A stretch of DNA of 14,567 bases, taken from contig JAGCNK010000152.1 of the NCBI GenBank assembly GCA_017645985.1, forward strand, positions 1 through 14,567, read 5' to 3'. The stretch is from Bacteroidales bacterium (lineage in GTDB: Bacteria > Bacteroidota > Bacteroidia > Bacteroidales > UBA3824). Both the position numbers and the translations under genes were made by a program. Each line of letters begins with the position of its first letter. Within the stretch, counting starts at the first letter, position 1. The notes under the pieces were generated by a model. That model was not told the origin of the DNA, ran no database searches, and worked only from the letters and a program-made list of their open reading frames with translations. This document shows, piece after piece, positions 1-7,800 of this stretch.

Positions 1-833
1 AGCACGTCGCACTCGTTGGTCATCATATTGGCAGCGTAATTGCCATGCAAACCCACCATTCCTGCAAAAAGCGGACTATCGCTCGAAAATGCCGTAAGAC
101 CTTTGAGAGTGCAACCAACGGGCATATCAAGTTTTTCGGCAATGGTGCGCACCTCTTCGCGGCATTTGGAGATCAACGCTCCGTGTCCCACCACCATAAA
201 CGGACGCTCGGCATTGTTGAGCAGTTCGGCGGCGGTGTCTATCTTTTCCACAATGGGTTTCCATTTGGGATGATAGTTGGCTATCTTGGAGCATTGATGA
301 TATTCAAACTCCTTTATGATAGATAGTTGCGCATTTTTGGTAATATCCAGCAACACAGGACCGGGGCGACCGCTGCGGGCAATGTAGAAAGCCTTGGCGA
401 TGGTTTCGGCAATCTCGTCGGCGGTGGTAATCTGATAGTTCCACTTGGTCACAGGCATTGAGAAACCCACCACGTCGGTTTCTTGAAACGCGTCGTAGCC
501 CAAATCTTCGGAGTTTACCTGACCAGTGATGCACACGATAGGCACGCTGTCGAGCATAGCGTCGGCAATGCCGGTGAGCAGGTTGGTAGCGCCGGGACCC
601 GATGTGGCTATGCACACGCCCACCTTGCCCGATGCCTCGGCGTATCCCTCGGCGGCATGCACCGCGCCCTGTTCGTGACGCAGCAGTATATGCGATATTT
701 TTTTCTCGTAGTTGTAAAACTGGTCGTAAATAGGCAGGTTGGCGCCGCCCGGATAGCCGAACACAATGTCCACGTTTTCGGCAATGAGGGCGAGCGTGAT
801 GGCTTCAGCTCCTGATATGTTGTTGTATCTCAT
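1..833 (-). CDS. ilvB: Acetolactate synthase large subunit, N-terminal part (cut by window edge)
   Basis: This gene encodes the thiamine-diphosphate enzyme that joins two pyruvates, or pyruvate and 2-oxobutyrate, in the first common step of valine, leucine and isoleucine synthesis in the cytoplasm. The reading frame is open from an ATG at 833-831 to the window edge, giving 277 codons of a family usually near 560-600. The N-terminal thiamine-binding domain is clear: GYPGG at residues 26-30, the RHEQGA motif with the cofactor-activating Glu54, TSGPGATN at 78-85 and the GQV and FQETD segments around 104-120. The central domain begins near residue 190 (PFMVVGHGA). Residues for the C-terminal domain lie outside the window. 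The small subunit and ilvC would be expected further left on the same strand, but this cannot be seen. A terminator-like hairpin ends about 20 nt before the start codon. Confidence 0.96.
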   Translation of the reverse strand, partial: MRYNNISGAEAITLALIAENVDIVFGYPGGANLPIYDQFYNYEKKISHILLRHEQGAVHAAEGYAEASGKVGVCIATSGPGATNLLTGIADAMLDSVPIVCITGQVNSEDLGYDAFQETDVVGFSMPVTKWNYQITTADEIAETIAKAFYIARSGRPGPVLLDITKNAQLSIIKEFEYHQCSKIANYHPKWKPIVEKIDTAAELLNNAERPFMVVGHGALISKCREEVRTIAEKLDMPVGCTLKGLTAFSSDSPLFAGMVGLHGNYAANMMTNECDV

Positions 834-853
834 AAAGTTGTGTTTTTAATAAA

Positions 854-885
854 AAAGCCGCTCCAATTTATAAAGGTGCGGCTTT
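854..885 (-). terminator. Rho-independent terminator after the serpin, directly before ilvB
   Basis: On the minus strand an 8-bp stem (AAAGCCGC with GCGGCTTT, plus two more C-G pairs after one mismatch) encloses an A/T-rich loop and is followed by TTTTTTATT. It probably ends serpin transcription. Because it lies only 20 nt before the ilvB ATG, an attenuator role for ilvB is an alternative. No leader-peptide ATG is visible between the serpin stop and ilvB. Confidence 0.7.
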
Positions 886-890
886 AATTG

Positions 891-910
891 TAGCAACGGC
901 AAAGTTGCTA
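891..910. terminator. Second hairpin beside the serpin stop
   Basis: TAGCAAC and GTTGCTA form a perfect 7-bp stem around a 6-nt loop. On the plus strand it is followed by a run of eight T (912-919), so it has terminator form for plus-strand transcripts. On the minus strand it is the first of two hairpins after the serpin stop codon. Confidence 0.45.
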
Positions 911-931
911 CTTTTTTTTATTAAAAACAAA

Positions 932-2281
932 TTATTCTACATTTTTTACCACTCCGGCAAAGAGCGTTACTCCGTCGCGGTTTTTGAGGGTGAACACGAA
1001 GTTGCGGTCTACCACAAAGTCGTAGAAAATCTCCTTTTTGGGGTTTTCGATGGGCAGTGCGGAGTTTACCATCTCAATAGCAGTTACAGCCGCGCCCTCG
1101 ATGCCCTTGCGGTTGGCTTCGAGTTTTGCCACGTGCTTAATTTTGCTGCAGTATACCTCGCTGTCGGTGAGGCGGCTGAAATCGCACGCGCCGGGATTGA
1201 AGAAATCGTTGACACCCATCTGGCTGATGATGCCTTTGATGTCGCCGTCAAATCCGGCTGTGAATTCGGGGAAGAGGCAGCGTGTTTTGTACACGAACTC
1301 CTCGTCTTCGTAGATGTAGCTGTCTTTTTGGTTGAGCACGTCGGCGGTGAAAACATCTTCGATAGAGTGTCCTGTGTTGGGCACTATGAATGTGAGGGTG
1401 TAGCCGCTGTTGGTGCAGGTGTAGAATTTGCGGTACGAGTCGGTGGTCTCAGCCTTGCCATCGTAGTAAAAGCCTTGGAGCAGGGGAGTGGAGAGCGATG
1501 AGCCGTCGTAGTTGTGAAAATCGTATTTCTTGTCGGTGAGGCTGAGCTCGCCGCCGAATTCCTCCCAGATTTCTTTGAGGTAAACCACGTTCATCAGCAC
1601 CATTGCGGCATTGTTGGAAAGCTGCAGTTCGGGACTCAGAAAGCCGTTTGTCTCGTTTTTGATATACGATGTGATCACCTTGTTGATGTCGTAATTGCCA
1701 TCTAGCTTAAAAATGTCGGTGAAATAATGATTGGTAAGCTGTTCCAAACCCTTCTCTTTGGTGTCGGCATTTGGGTTGAGCCATAGCGAGTTGACACATT
1801 TAACCAGGTTGCAGGCTTTGGATTTTTCGTCTTGCGAAAGAATCTGGTTGCAGGTGTAGCACAGATACTTGATGTTGCCGATAAGCTCGTCGTAGGTCAC
1901 GCCCAAAGCGTTGAGCAGCTCCTCACGGGTGTTGTTGTCGGCGCACTCGGTAGCCATTCCCAGAGCCATAAAAATCGACAGCGGCGACACCACCGTGTTT
2001 CCTTTGTCGCTGCAGCCTATCATTAGGGATGTCTTGGTGGAGAACTGGTTTACCTTGGCAACGAAATCGTCGTAGTCGGCTGTGGGAATAAGATATTCGG
2101 GGGCAACCTTTCCGGCTATTTTCATTTTTTCAATAGCGTCGGCGTCTTGTTTCTTGAATGGTTCGTCGGTGCCTCCGGTTGGTTGTTTGGGGTCGATGTC
2201 GTTGTCGTTGTTGCAAGCTGGTGCGCAAAACAGCATCAGAGCCGCGGTGAGGGATGCGAGGATGATTTTTGATTTTTGCAT
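932..2281 (-). CDS. Serpin-family protease inhibitor, lipoprotein (miropin-like)
   Basis: The 449-residue product is a serpin, a suicide inhibitor of serine or cysteine proteases. Residues 1-23 form a lipoprotein signal peptide ending A-P-A-Cys23, followed by an acidic linker (NNDNDID), so the protein should be anchored in the outer membrane. Serpin landmarks are in order: VVSPLSIFMALGMATE, SLWL, a VLMNVVYLKEIW strand, LFPEFTAGF, and the hinge from Gly393 (GIEGAAVTA), ending with the C-terminal strand TLFAGVV. Counting from the hinge glycine as P15 places P1 near Ser407, in MVNS/AL. The hinge has small residues at P12-P9 and Thr at P8, as inhibitors do, but Ile at P14 where Thr or Ser is usual. 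Miropin of Tannerella forsythia is the best-known relative type in this order. The gene is monocistronic by position. The target protease is unknown. Confidence 0.93.
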   Translation of the reverse strand: MQKSKIILASLTAALMLFCAPACNNDNDIDPKQPTGGTDEPFKKQDADAIEKMKIAGKVAPEYLIPTADYDDFVAKVNQFSTKTSLMIGCSDKGNTVVSPLSIFMALGMATECADNNTREELLNALGVTYDELIGNIKYLCYTCNQILSQDEKSKACNLVKCVNSLWLNPNADTKEKGLEQLTNHYFTDIFKLDGNYDINKVITSYIKNETNGFLSPELQLSNNAAMVLMNVVYLKEIWEEFGGELSLTDKKYDFHNYDGSSLSTPLLQGFYYDGKAETTDSYRKFYTCTNSGYTLTFIVPNTGHSIEDVFTADVLNQKDSYIYEDEEFVYKTRCLFPEFTAGFDGDIKGIISQMGVNDFFNPGACDFSRLTDSEVYCSKIKHVAKLEANRKGIEGAAVTAIEMVNSALPIENPKKEIFYDFVVDRNFVFTLKNRDGVTLFAGVVKNVE

Positions 2282-2392
2282 ATTTTAAGATATTTTTATT
2301 GTTTATTTTTTCGGTTTTCTGCATTTACGACAACTATATTTGCCATTTCCCCTAAAAAAAATAGGTGTTTTTCTTTTTTTTCTCAAAATCAC

Positions 2393-2423
2393 TTGACACG
2401 TATTTGATTATTCCGTACCTTTA
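2393..2423 (+). promoter_or_regulatory. Possible housekeeping (Bacteroidetes-type) promoter for siaBC
   Basis: TTG at 2393-2395 and TACCTTTA at 2416-2423 are 20 bp apart, close to the Bacteroides pattern of a -33 TTTG and a -7 TAnnTTTG. The last base of the -7 deviates. It would start RNA near 2430, ahead of the sigma-54-like element. Confidence 0.3.
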
Positions 2424-2449
2424 ACAAAAATTTTGAAAACGGTGTCAAA

Positions 2450-2465
2450 TGGCACGGTAAATGCA
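2450..2465 (+). promoter_or_regulatory. Sigma-54-like -24/-12 promoter for siaB-siaC
   Basis: TGGCACG at 2450-2456, four bases, then ATGCA at 2461-2465 matches the RpoN consensus TGGCACG-N4-TTGCW at all fixed positions but one. The GG and GC doublets have the required 10-bp spacing. The expected RNA start is near 2475, which leaves a leader of about 45 nt before the ATG at 2519 and excludes the upstream TTG at 2474 as a start for that transcript. Confidence 0.55.
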
Positions 2466-2518
2466 CTGATTTTTTGTCAGAAATACATTATAACACCAAC
2501 AACAAACCACAGAGCCAC

Positions 2519-3631
2519 ATGTCAGAGCGTGATTTTATATTGGAACTAATGCAGTCGACAGGCAACGAAGACCTGCACTACTTTTATAGGGGCGAGTTTA
2601 CCCAGAGTCTCTCGCATCAGATTCTTTCGCTTGCTGAAAAAAACATCGACAAGGACCACATCTCGTCCAAGATCAAAAAACGTGTGTTTCACATTATGGT
2701 GGAGAGCATCCAGAATATCTCGCGCCATCAGGACGAGCCATACAAGCCCGAGGAGACAGCCATTTTCGGCATACAGAAAAAGAGCGAGCACTACTACATC
2801 ACCACCGGCAACGTTATCGAAAACGCCAAGACAGAATCGCTCTGCGGCAAGCTCGACAAGATCAACAACCTCGACCAGGAGGAGCTCGACGCATTCTACC
2901 GCGAGGTGCTCAGCAACGGACAGCTGTCGTCGAAAGGTGGCGCGGGTCTCGGACTGATAGAGATGGCACGCAAGTCGGGCAACAAGCTGAAATACGCCCT
3001 CGAGACCATCAGCGATGTGATGTCGTATTTCTACCTTCACAGCAGCATCAACACCATCACACTCGGCGAGGCGCCCGAGCCGCCCGACAATTCGGCATAT
3101 TCGCTCAAGTATATGACCGACCTGCACAAGTTCATTATCAAGCACAACATATTGCTGATATACAGCACAGTTTTCGACCAGGACAGCCTTCTGAGCCTTA
3201 TCCAGATACTCAAGAGCCGCGCCGACACGCCCAACTTCCGCAAAAAGACCATCAGCCTGATGACCGAGATGCTGCAAAACATCATTCACCACGGCGACAT
3301 CAACATCGGAGGCATTAAGGGCAGCAAGGGCATATTCTACATAGCCGAAAACGGCGGTCTCAACGAGCTGACCACCACCAACTATATCCAGAACTCATCT
3401 ATTGAAAAGATAAAATCAAAGATAGACTATATCAACTCGCTTTCCGACGAGGAGCGCGAGGACTATTACAACGAGCGACTGTTCGACTTCCGTATGATCA
3501 CCACCAAGGAGGCGGGTCTCGGATTCATAGAGATGCGCATCAAGAGCAAGCATCCTCTTGAATACTCGTTCCAAAAAGTGGACGACGAATACTCGCTGTT
3601 CAAGTTCACAATCCGACTCAAAAACAATTAA
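2519..3631 (+). CDS. Tandem SiaB-like kinase (two SiaB/DUF6272-type domains)
   Basis: The 370-residue cytoplasmic protein consists of two homologous SiaB-type domains, about residues 1-182 and 195-367. SiaB is a GHKL-fold kinase that phosphorylates SiaC in Pseudomonas. Each half repeats the same order of landmarks. An N-box-like helix gives VESIQNISRH (Glu62, Asn66) and TEMLQNIIHH (Glu250, Asn254). A helix follows with DQEELDAFYRE or SDEEREDYYNE. A glycine loop then gives GGAGLGLIEMARKS (140-153) and EAGLGFIEMRIKS (331-343). The second loop lacks the first two glycines, so the halves may not be equally active. The ATG at 2519 is preferred over an in-frame TTG at 2474, since the family starts here and the sigma-54-like promoter lies just upstream. 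The SiaC gene follows after 22 nt and should be cotranscribed. SiaB proteins are usually a single domain, so the fusion is the odd feature. Confidence 0.85.
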   Translation: MSERDFILELMQSTGNEDLHYFYRGEFTQSLSHQILSLAEKNIDKDHISSKIKKRVFHIMVESIQNISRHQDEPYKPEETAIFGIQKKSEHYYITTGNVIENAKTESLCGKLDKINNLDQEELDAFYREVLSNGQLSSKGGAGLGLIEMARKSGNKLKYALETISDVMSYFYLHSSINTITLGEAPEPPDNSAYSLKYMTDLHKFIIKHNILLIYSTVFDQDSLLSLIQILKSRADTPNFRKKTISLMTEMLQNIIHHGDINIGGIKGSKGIFYIAENGGLNELTTTNYIQNSSIEKIKSKIDYINSLSDEEREDYYNERLFDFRMITTKEAGLGFIEMRIKSKHPLEYSFQKVDDEYSLFKFTIRLKNN

Positions 3632-3653
3632 ACCAATTCTCTGAAATTTAAGT

Positions 3654-4034
3654 ATGGATTCTCTAACAATACAACACACCGACGAAACTCCCTCGGTAAC
3701 GCTCGACAAGGCCAAGGGTGTTTTTCGCATAGCCGACAACTCGTATCCCGACGACGCACGCAAGTTTTTTGCGCCGGTGCTGGCATGGATCGAAAAATAT
3801 TTTGAAGAGCCCAATCCCGAAACCGTGTTTGAGTTTGCCCTGTCGTACTTCAACACATCTAGTGCGAAGATTATCACCAAGATACTCAACATATTGAAAG
3901 AAAACAACACCAAAACCGCCGTAAAAGTAAGATGGTGCTACGAGGCCGACGACACCGACATGCAGAAGTCGGGAGTGCGCTATCAGCAGCTAAGCGGCGT
4001 TGATTTCGAATTTGTAGAGATAGAGAGTGTATAG
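3654..4034 (+). CDS. siaC: SiaC-family phospho-switch protein (DUF1987)
   Basis: The 126-residue protein matches the SiaC/DUF1987 family in length and pattern: FRIADNSYPDDARKFFAPVLAWIEKYF at the start, then FALSYFNTSSAKII, and a short C-terminal strand VDFEFVEIE. In Pseudomonas aeruginosa SiaC is phosphorylated by SiaB on Thr68, dephosphorylated by the PP2C phosphatase SiaA, and in its unphosphorylated form activates the diguanylate cyclase SiaD. Here the same YFNTSS motif puts a threonine exactly at residue 68. The gene follows the tandem SiaB gene by 22 nt and is closed by a strong terminator, so kinase and target form a two-gene operon. No diguanylate cyclase is in the window, so the downstream partner is unknown. 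Confidence 0.92.
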   Translation: MDSLTIQHTDETPSVTLDKAKGVFRIADNSYPDDARKFFAPVLAWIEKYFEEPNPETVFEFALSYFNTSSAKIITKILNILKENNTKTAVKVRWCYEADDTDMQKSGVRYQQLSGVDFEFVEIESV

Positions 4035-4042
4035 TATAGCAA

Positions 4043-4070
4043 AAGCGGACACCTTGTAGGGTGTCCGCTT
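4043..4070. terminator. Bidirectional terminator between siaC and hsp20
   Basis: AAGCGGACACC and GGTGTCCGCTT form a perfect 11-bp stem with a 6-nt loop. ATTTTAAT follows on the plus strand and TTTTGC on the minus strand. It lies between two convergent genes and can serve both. Confidence 0.9.
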
Positions 4071-4096
4071 ATTTTAATGTTCGGGCTTAGTCAGGG

Positions 4097-4501
4097 CTAT
4101 TGGATCTCAACCTGGGTCTGAGTAACCTGATGAGCGGCCTTAGGCACTTTGATAGTGAGAATGCCGTTGGTGTAGCTGGCTGCAATAGCCGATGTGTCTA
4201 CATCCTTGGGCAGTGTGAACGAGCGGCGGAAACTTCCGTAAGAATACTCTCTGCGGTAGACGTCAGACTTTGGGTCCTGTTCGTTCTGGGTTTCGCGCTC
4301 TGCCTCTATCGACAGCTCGTCGCGCAGGATATTCACCTTGAAATCTTTTTTCTCGTATCCCGGAGCGGCCATGTCGATTACAAAGTCGTTGTCGGTTTCG
4401 CTGATGTTTACCGGCGGAACGCAGTACTTCTTGTTTTGATAGAAGGGATAGAACATTCCATTGTCAAAAATGGAATCTGAATTGAATAATTTTTGTAACA
4501 T
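4097..4501 (-). CDS. Small heat-shock protein, Hsp20/alpha-crystallin family
   Basis: This ATP-independent holdase chaperone keeps unfolding proteins soluble in the cytoplasm. With the start chosen here it has 134 residues. The alpha-crystallin domain runs from about VNISETDNDFVIDMAAPGYEKKDF to the conserved NGILTIKVPK, and the tail VEIQ carries the V/I-x-I motif that links subunits into oligomers. The ATG at 4501 is chosen because GGAGG lies 5 nt before it. Another ATG at 4537 (12 residues longer) and a TTG at 4561 are in frame and remain possible. The gene converges on siaC across a shared terminator and diverges from the propeller phosphatase gene. Its upstream region has a sigma-54-like element and a cluster of TGACA half-sites, which suggests activator-dependent control. 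Confidence 0.95.
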   Translation of the reverse strand: MLQKLFNSDSIFDNGMFYPFYQNKKYCVPPVNISETDNDFVIDMAAPGYEKKDFKVNILRDELSIEAERETQNEQDPKSDVYRREYSYGSFRRSFTLPKDVDTSAIAASYTNGILTIKVPKAAHQVTQTQVEIQ

Positions 4502-4506
4502 ATTAG

Positions 4507-4511
4507 CCTCC
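4507..4511 (-). promoter_or_regulatory. Strong Shine-Dalgarno site for hsp20
   Basis: GGAGG on the minus strand is 5 nt before the ATG at 4501-4499. Such a canonical site is uncommon in this phylum, where most genes in the window have only A-rich leaders. It decides the preferred start. Confidence 0.55.
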
Positions 4512-4578
4512 GTATTTAAATAGTTATGTGTTTTCATTTTTTTTAATTTTAATTGGTTCAACTTTCGATTACCGTTAG

Positions 4579-4595
4579 TTCAAACCCCGTACCAA
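4579..4595 (-). promoter_or_regulatory. Sigma-54-like promoter for hsp20
   Basis: On the minus strand TTGGTACGGGGTTTGAA fits YTGGCACGrNNNTTGCW with two mismatches. The GG doublet and the 10-bp spacing are kept, but the -12 GC reads GA, which weakens the case. RNA would start near 4570, 33 or 70 nt before the two candidate ATGs. Confidence 0.4.
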
Positions 4596-4617
4596 TGCCG
4601 AAAACGGGCTATTTTAA

Positions 4618-4664
4618 TGACAAAATGTCAGTTTTTGTGACAATTAGTCAATGACAAAATGACA
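4618..4664. promoter_or_regulatory. Cluster of TGACA/TGTCA half-sites (probable operator or enhancer)
   Basis: Six half-sites fall in 47 bp, starting at 4618 (TGACA), 4626 (TGTCA), 4638 (TGACA), 4646 (AGTCA), 4652 (TGACA) and 4660 (TGACA). The first pair is a perfect palindrome, TGACAAAATGTCA; the second, TGACAATTAGTCA, has one mismatch; the third, TGACAAAATGACA, is a direct pair. The array lies about 50-95 bp before the expected hsp20 RNA start and about 140-190 bp before the divergent receptor gene. That position suits an enhancer for a sigma-54 activator. The binding protein is not known. Confidence 0.65.
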
Positions 4665-4750
4665 GATTTAATATTTGGATAATACATAAATTGCGAATAC
4701 GGATAATCTGATATGATATGTATAAGTTGATAAAAAATTAAATAAAAAAA

Positions 4751-4783
4751 TTGAACCTTATATTATATAATTGAGTATATTTG
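4751..4783 (+). promoter_or_regulatory. Bacteroidetes-type promoter for the propeller phosphatase gene
   Basis: TATATTTG at 4776-4783 is a perfect TAnnTTTG -7 element. TTG at 4751-4753 is 22 bp upstream, slightly wider than ideal. RNA would start near 4790, leaving a very short leader that contains AAGAGAG before the ATG at 4806. Confidence 0.5.
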
Positions 4784-4805
4784 CCAATAGAATAAAAAGA
4801 GAGCA

Positions 4806-7800
4806 ATGAAAAAATATTTAAGCATATTGTTGACGGCCTTGATTTCGCTTGCGGCGGCAATTTCGCAGGCACAGACTGGATACCGTTTTTACAATATAAA
4901 TAAGACCAACGGACTCAGCAGCGACATTATCACGGCTGTAACCGAAGATGGCGACGGATTTATTTGGGTGGGCACCCAGACTGGACTTTTGCGCTACGAC
5001 GGACAGACTTTTGTGGCAATCAACGATATCAACGACTCGCTCAACCTCGAAGGCAGCAATATCACCGACCTTAAAACCGACCACAATGGCGACCTCTGGA
5101 TTGCCACCGACCACGGAATGTCGAAATTCAACATCAAGTCGGAGACTCTCACCAACCTAATCATCGACGAGGACACTCCTAATCCGAAGGCCAACTACCG
5201 CACCGACCGAATTTTTGTAACATCCGACAATAAGACCTACTTCTTCACCAGCGACGGCTATCTGTATGGCTACAACGAAGCTAATCAGATGGCTGAGTCT
5301 TGCGCCTACGACTTTTTCTCGCACAAGTCGGTCAAGACCTGTTTCTTAGACATCGACAACACCATCTGGGCTGTTGACCGCAACGCCTCCACAATCTACC
5401 ACGTGTCGCTCGAAGGACGGATGTTAGACTCGCTCGAATGTGTGAGCAAATATCCTTTTCCGCTTGTAGAGGCTTACGCTTTTGTCAACAACGGCGACGG
5501 CACGGTGTGGATCGGCTCGTATGCCGGCATCTATCAGATTGATGTCGACAAGCACACTGTATCGCTCGTGGAGGAGATAGGGGGCAAGCCCCTGCCCAAG
5601 AGCATCAAGGCGTTTTATAAGCGCAGCAACGGCGACATCTGGATAGGCACCAACGCCGAGGAGCTATTTGTGGTAAACCGCAGCACCAATTTTGTGCAGA
5701 TGATAGAGTCTGACCACAGCCAGCAGTCGGTGCGCAGGCTCAACAGCGTTACCGTAAACGTGATTTTTGAAGACAGCAACTCTATAATGTGGTTCGGCAC
5801 ATGGCACGGACTTTCGTTCATCGGTTTGAAAAATCCTATCAAGTTCGACGCCATAAGCTATCCTGAAAACGAGGCTATTTTGCGCCAAAACCAGATTTCG
5901 TCGATCTGCCAGGCTCCCGACGGCACGTTGGCTATCGGTAGCGACGGCGGCGGAATAATTTTTTGGGACGGCGTTAGCAGCCGCCGTTTCGGCGGTTATA
6001 CCGAAAATACGTCGAACAGCAAGATGCGCTCTTCGTCGGTGCTGGCTATGGCATACGACAAGGATGGCAACCTCTGGGCGGGCGGATACAACAATCCTTT
6101 GGTGAAGATATATCCCGACCGCAAGACTTCGGAGTCGTACAGCCTTGTGAATGTAATCAAAGGTGTTACCAGCGACTTTATTGCCGACATTCTTGTAGAC
6201 TATCAGAACCGCATCTGGGTGCTTACCAACGGTGCGGGACTTCTTAATTTTGATCCCAAGACCAAGACCTTTACCCGTGTGCTGAGCGACTCCCGCCTTG
6301 TGGAGCCGGTGAGCATGTACGGCACGTGTCTCGAAGAGGGTCCCGACAACACGATTCTTGTGGGCACTTACGCAGGTATGTTTGTCTACTATCCCGACCA
6401 GGACATTATCGAAAACTACTCATACAGCTACGGTTCGGAATACAGCATTTCGCACAATGTGGTATACGACATTATGCGCGATTCGCACCATCGTGTGTGG
6501 GTGGCCACAGCGGCAGGCGTCGACCGTTTGGATGTTCGTCGTGGTATTTTTACCCATTACGACGGAGGCGGACTGCTAAAAAACAAGATTTGCACCAACA
6601 TTATCGAAGATGTGGCTCACGACATCTGGATTACCACCAACAGCGGATTGTTGAAATTCAATCCCGAGGTCAACGTGGTGGCTCGCCTTTACGACACCGA
6701 CGACGGACTTCTTTCGCTTAGCTTTGAGAAACATGCCTCGCTTGTTACCAAGGAAGGCACTATATATTTCGGCACGCATGACGGCGTGGTGTTTTTCAAC
6801 ACTGTGAATGTGAAATCCATCACCAACGTGCCCAAGCCGGTGATTTCGAGCCTGCTGATGAGCTACAACCGTGTGTCGCCAGGCGACGAGACCCAGATTC
6901 TCGACAGCTCTATTATCTGCACCAACGAGATAGAGCTTTCGTGGCGCGACGCATTCTCGTTTGAGTTCTCCGTTTTGGATTATCTCTACGGCAAAAATAC
7001 CAAGTTCTTCTACCGTCTCGACGGATACAACAACCAGTGGACAGCCATCGGCCTTCGCCGCGAGATTGGATTCACCAACCTCGACCCGGGACGATACACC
7101 CTCCGCATAGTGGCAGAAAACTCCGACCGTATGCGCAGCGAGGAGCGCACTCTTGTAATCAAGATCCGTCCGCCGTGGTACAGAACCAAGTTGGCGATTG
7201 TATGCTTTATCTCGCTCTGCCTGTTGATTTTGTGGCTGATACACCTGCTAAGGGTTCACCGTATGCGCAGCCGTCAGATGGAACTTGAGGAGCAGGTAGA
7301 GAGCCGCACCATAGAGCTGATGAGTCTCAACGCAATGCTCGAGCAGCGCAGCGAGGAGATGAAGCAGCAGAACGAGGAGATACAGTCGCAGCGCGACGAG
7401 CTCTTTGAGAAGAACAACCAGCTGCACACCAGCCGCGCCGAGATTCAAAAATCGTATGAGCGACTATTGGAACTCAGCGAATTAGACAAGCAGATATCCG
7501 AATCTACCGACACCGAGGCAATTTTGCAGACGCTCTACCAGAACAAGGTGGTGCCGTTGGCAGGATGCGGACTATGCGTGTGCAAGCGTTCCAAGAAGAA
7601 AAATATGGTGGAGTTCTCCAAGTATATTCAGGACGGACAGACCTGGGAACTTGAGGACGAAAAAATCTCGGAGCTTATCGACCCCTTGACAGCCGCCTGT
7701 TTCGACACCCACAACGAGGTGATAGCCGACAACTCGTCGGTATACGAAGTAACTATGTTCCTTGCCGAGATGGGCTACCGCACCTGCGTGCGCATACCGT

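Noticed and set aside
905..1501. 198-codon plus-strand open frame
   Set aside because: It lies opposite the serpin coding sequence, whose family motifs are unmistakable; the plus-strand translation shows no recognisable domain.
2130..2324. Open frame over the serpin start on the minus strand
   Set aside because: It is an out-of-frame shadow of the serpin signal-peptide region with low-complexity Arg-rich translation.
2335..2344. Perfect TATATTTGC -7 element on the plus strand in the serpin-siaB gap
   Set aside because: No TTTG lies at the proper distance upstream and it would give a 180-nt leader; the elements closer to siaB fit better.
2474..2518. TTG start extending the tandem SiaB protein by 15 residues
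   Set aside because: The extra residues do not look like the family, an ATG follows at 2519, and the sigma-54-like promoter predicts an RNA start near 2475.
2546..3292. 248-codon minus-strand open frame inside the tandem SiaB gene
   Set aside because: It is antisense to clear GHKL-type motifs and reflects codon bias of the real gene.
6576..7244. 222-codon minus-strand open frame inside the receptor gene
   Set aside because: It is antisense to the last propeller blades, Y_Y_Y domain and membrane segment, with no family features of its own.
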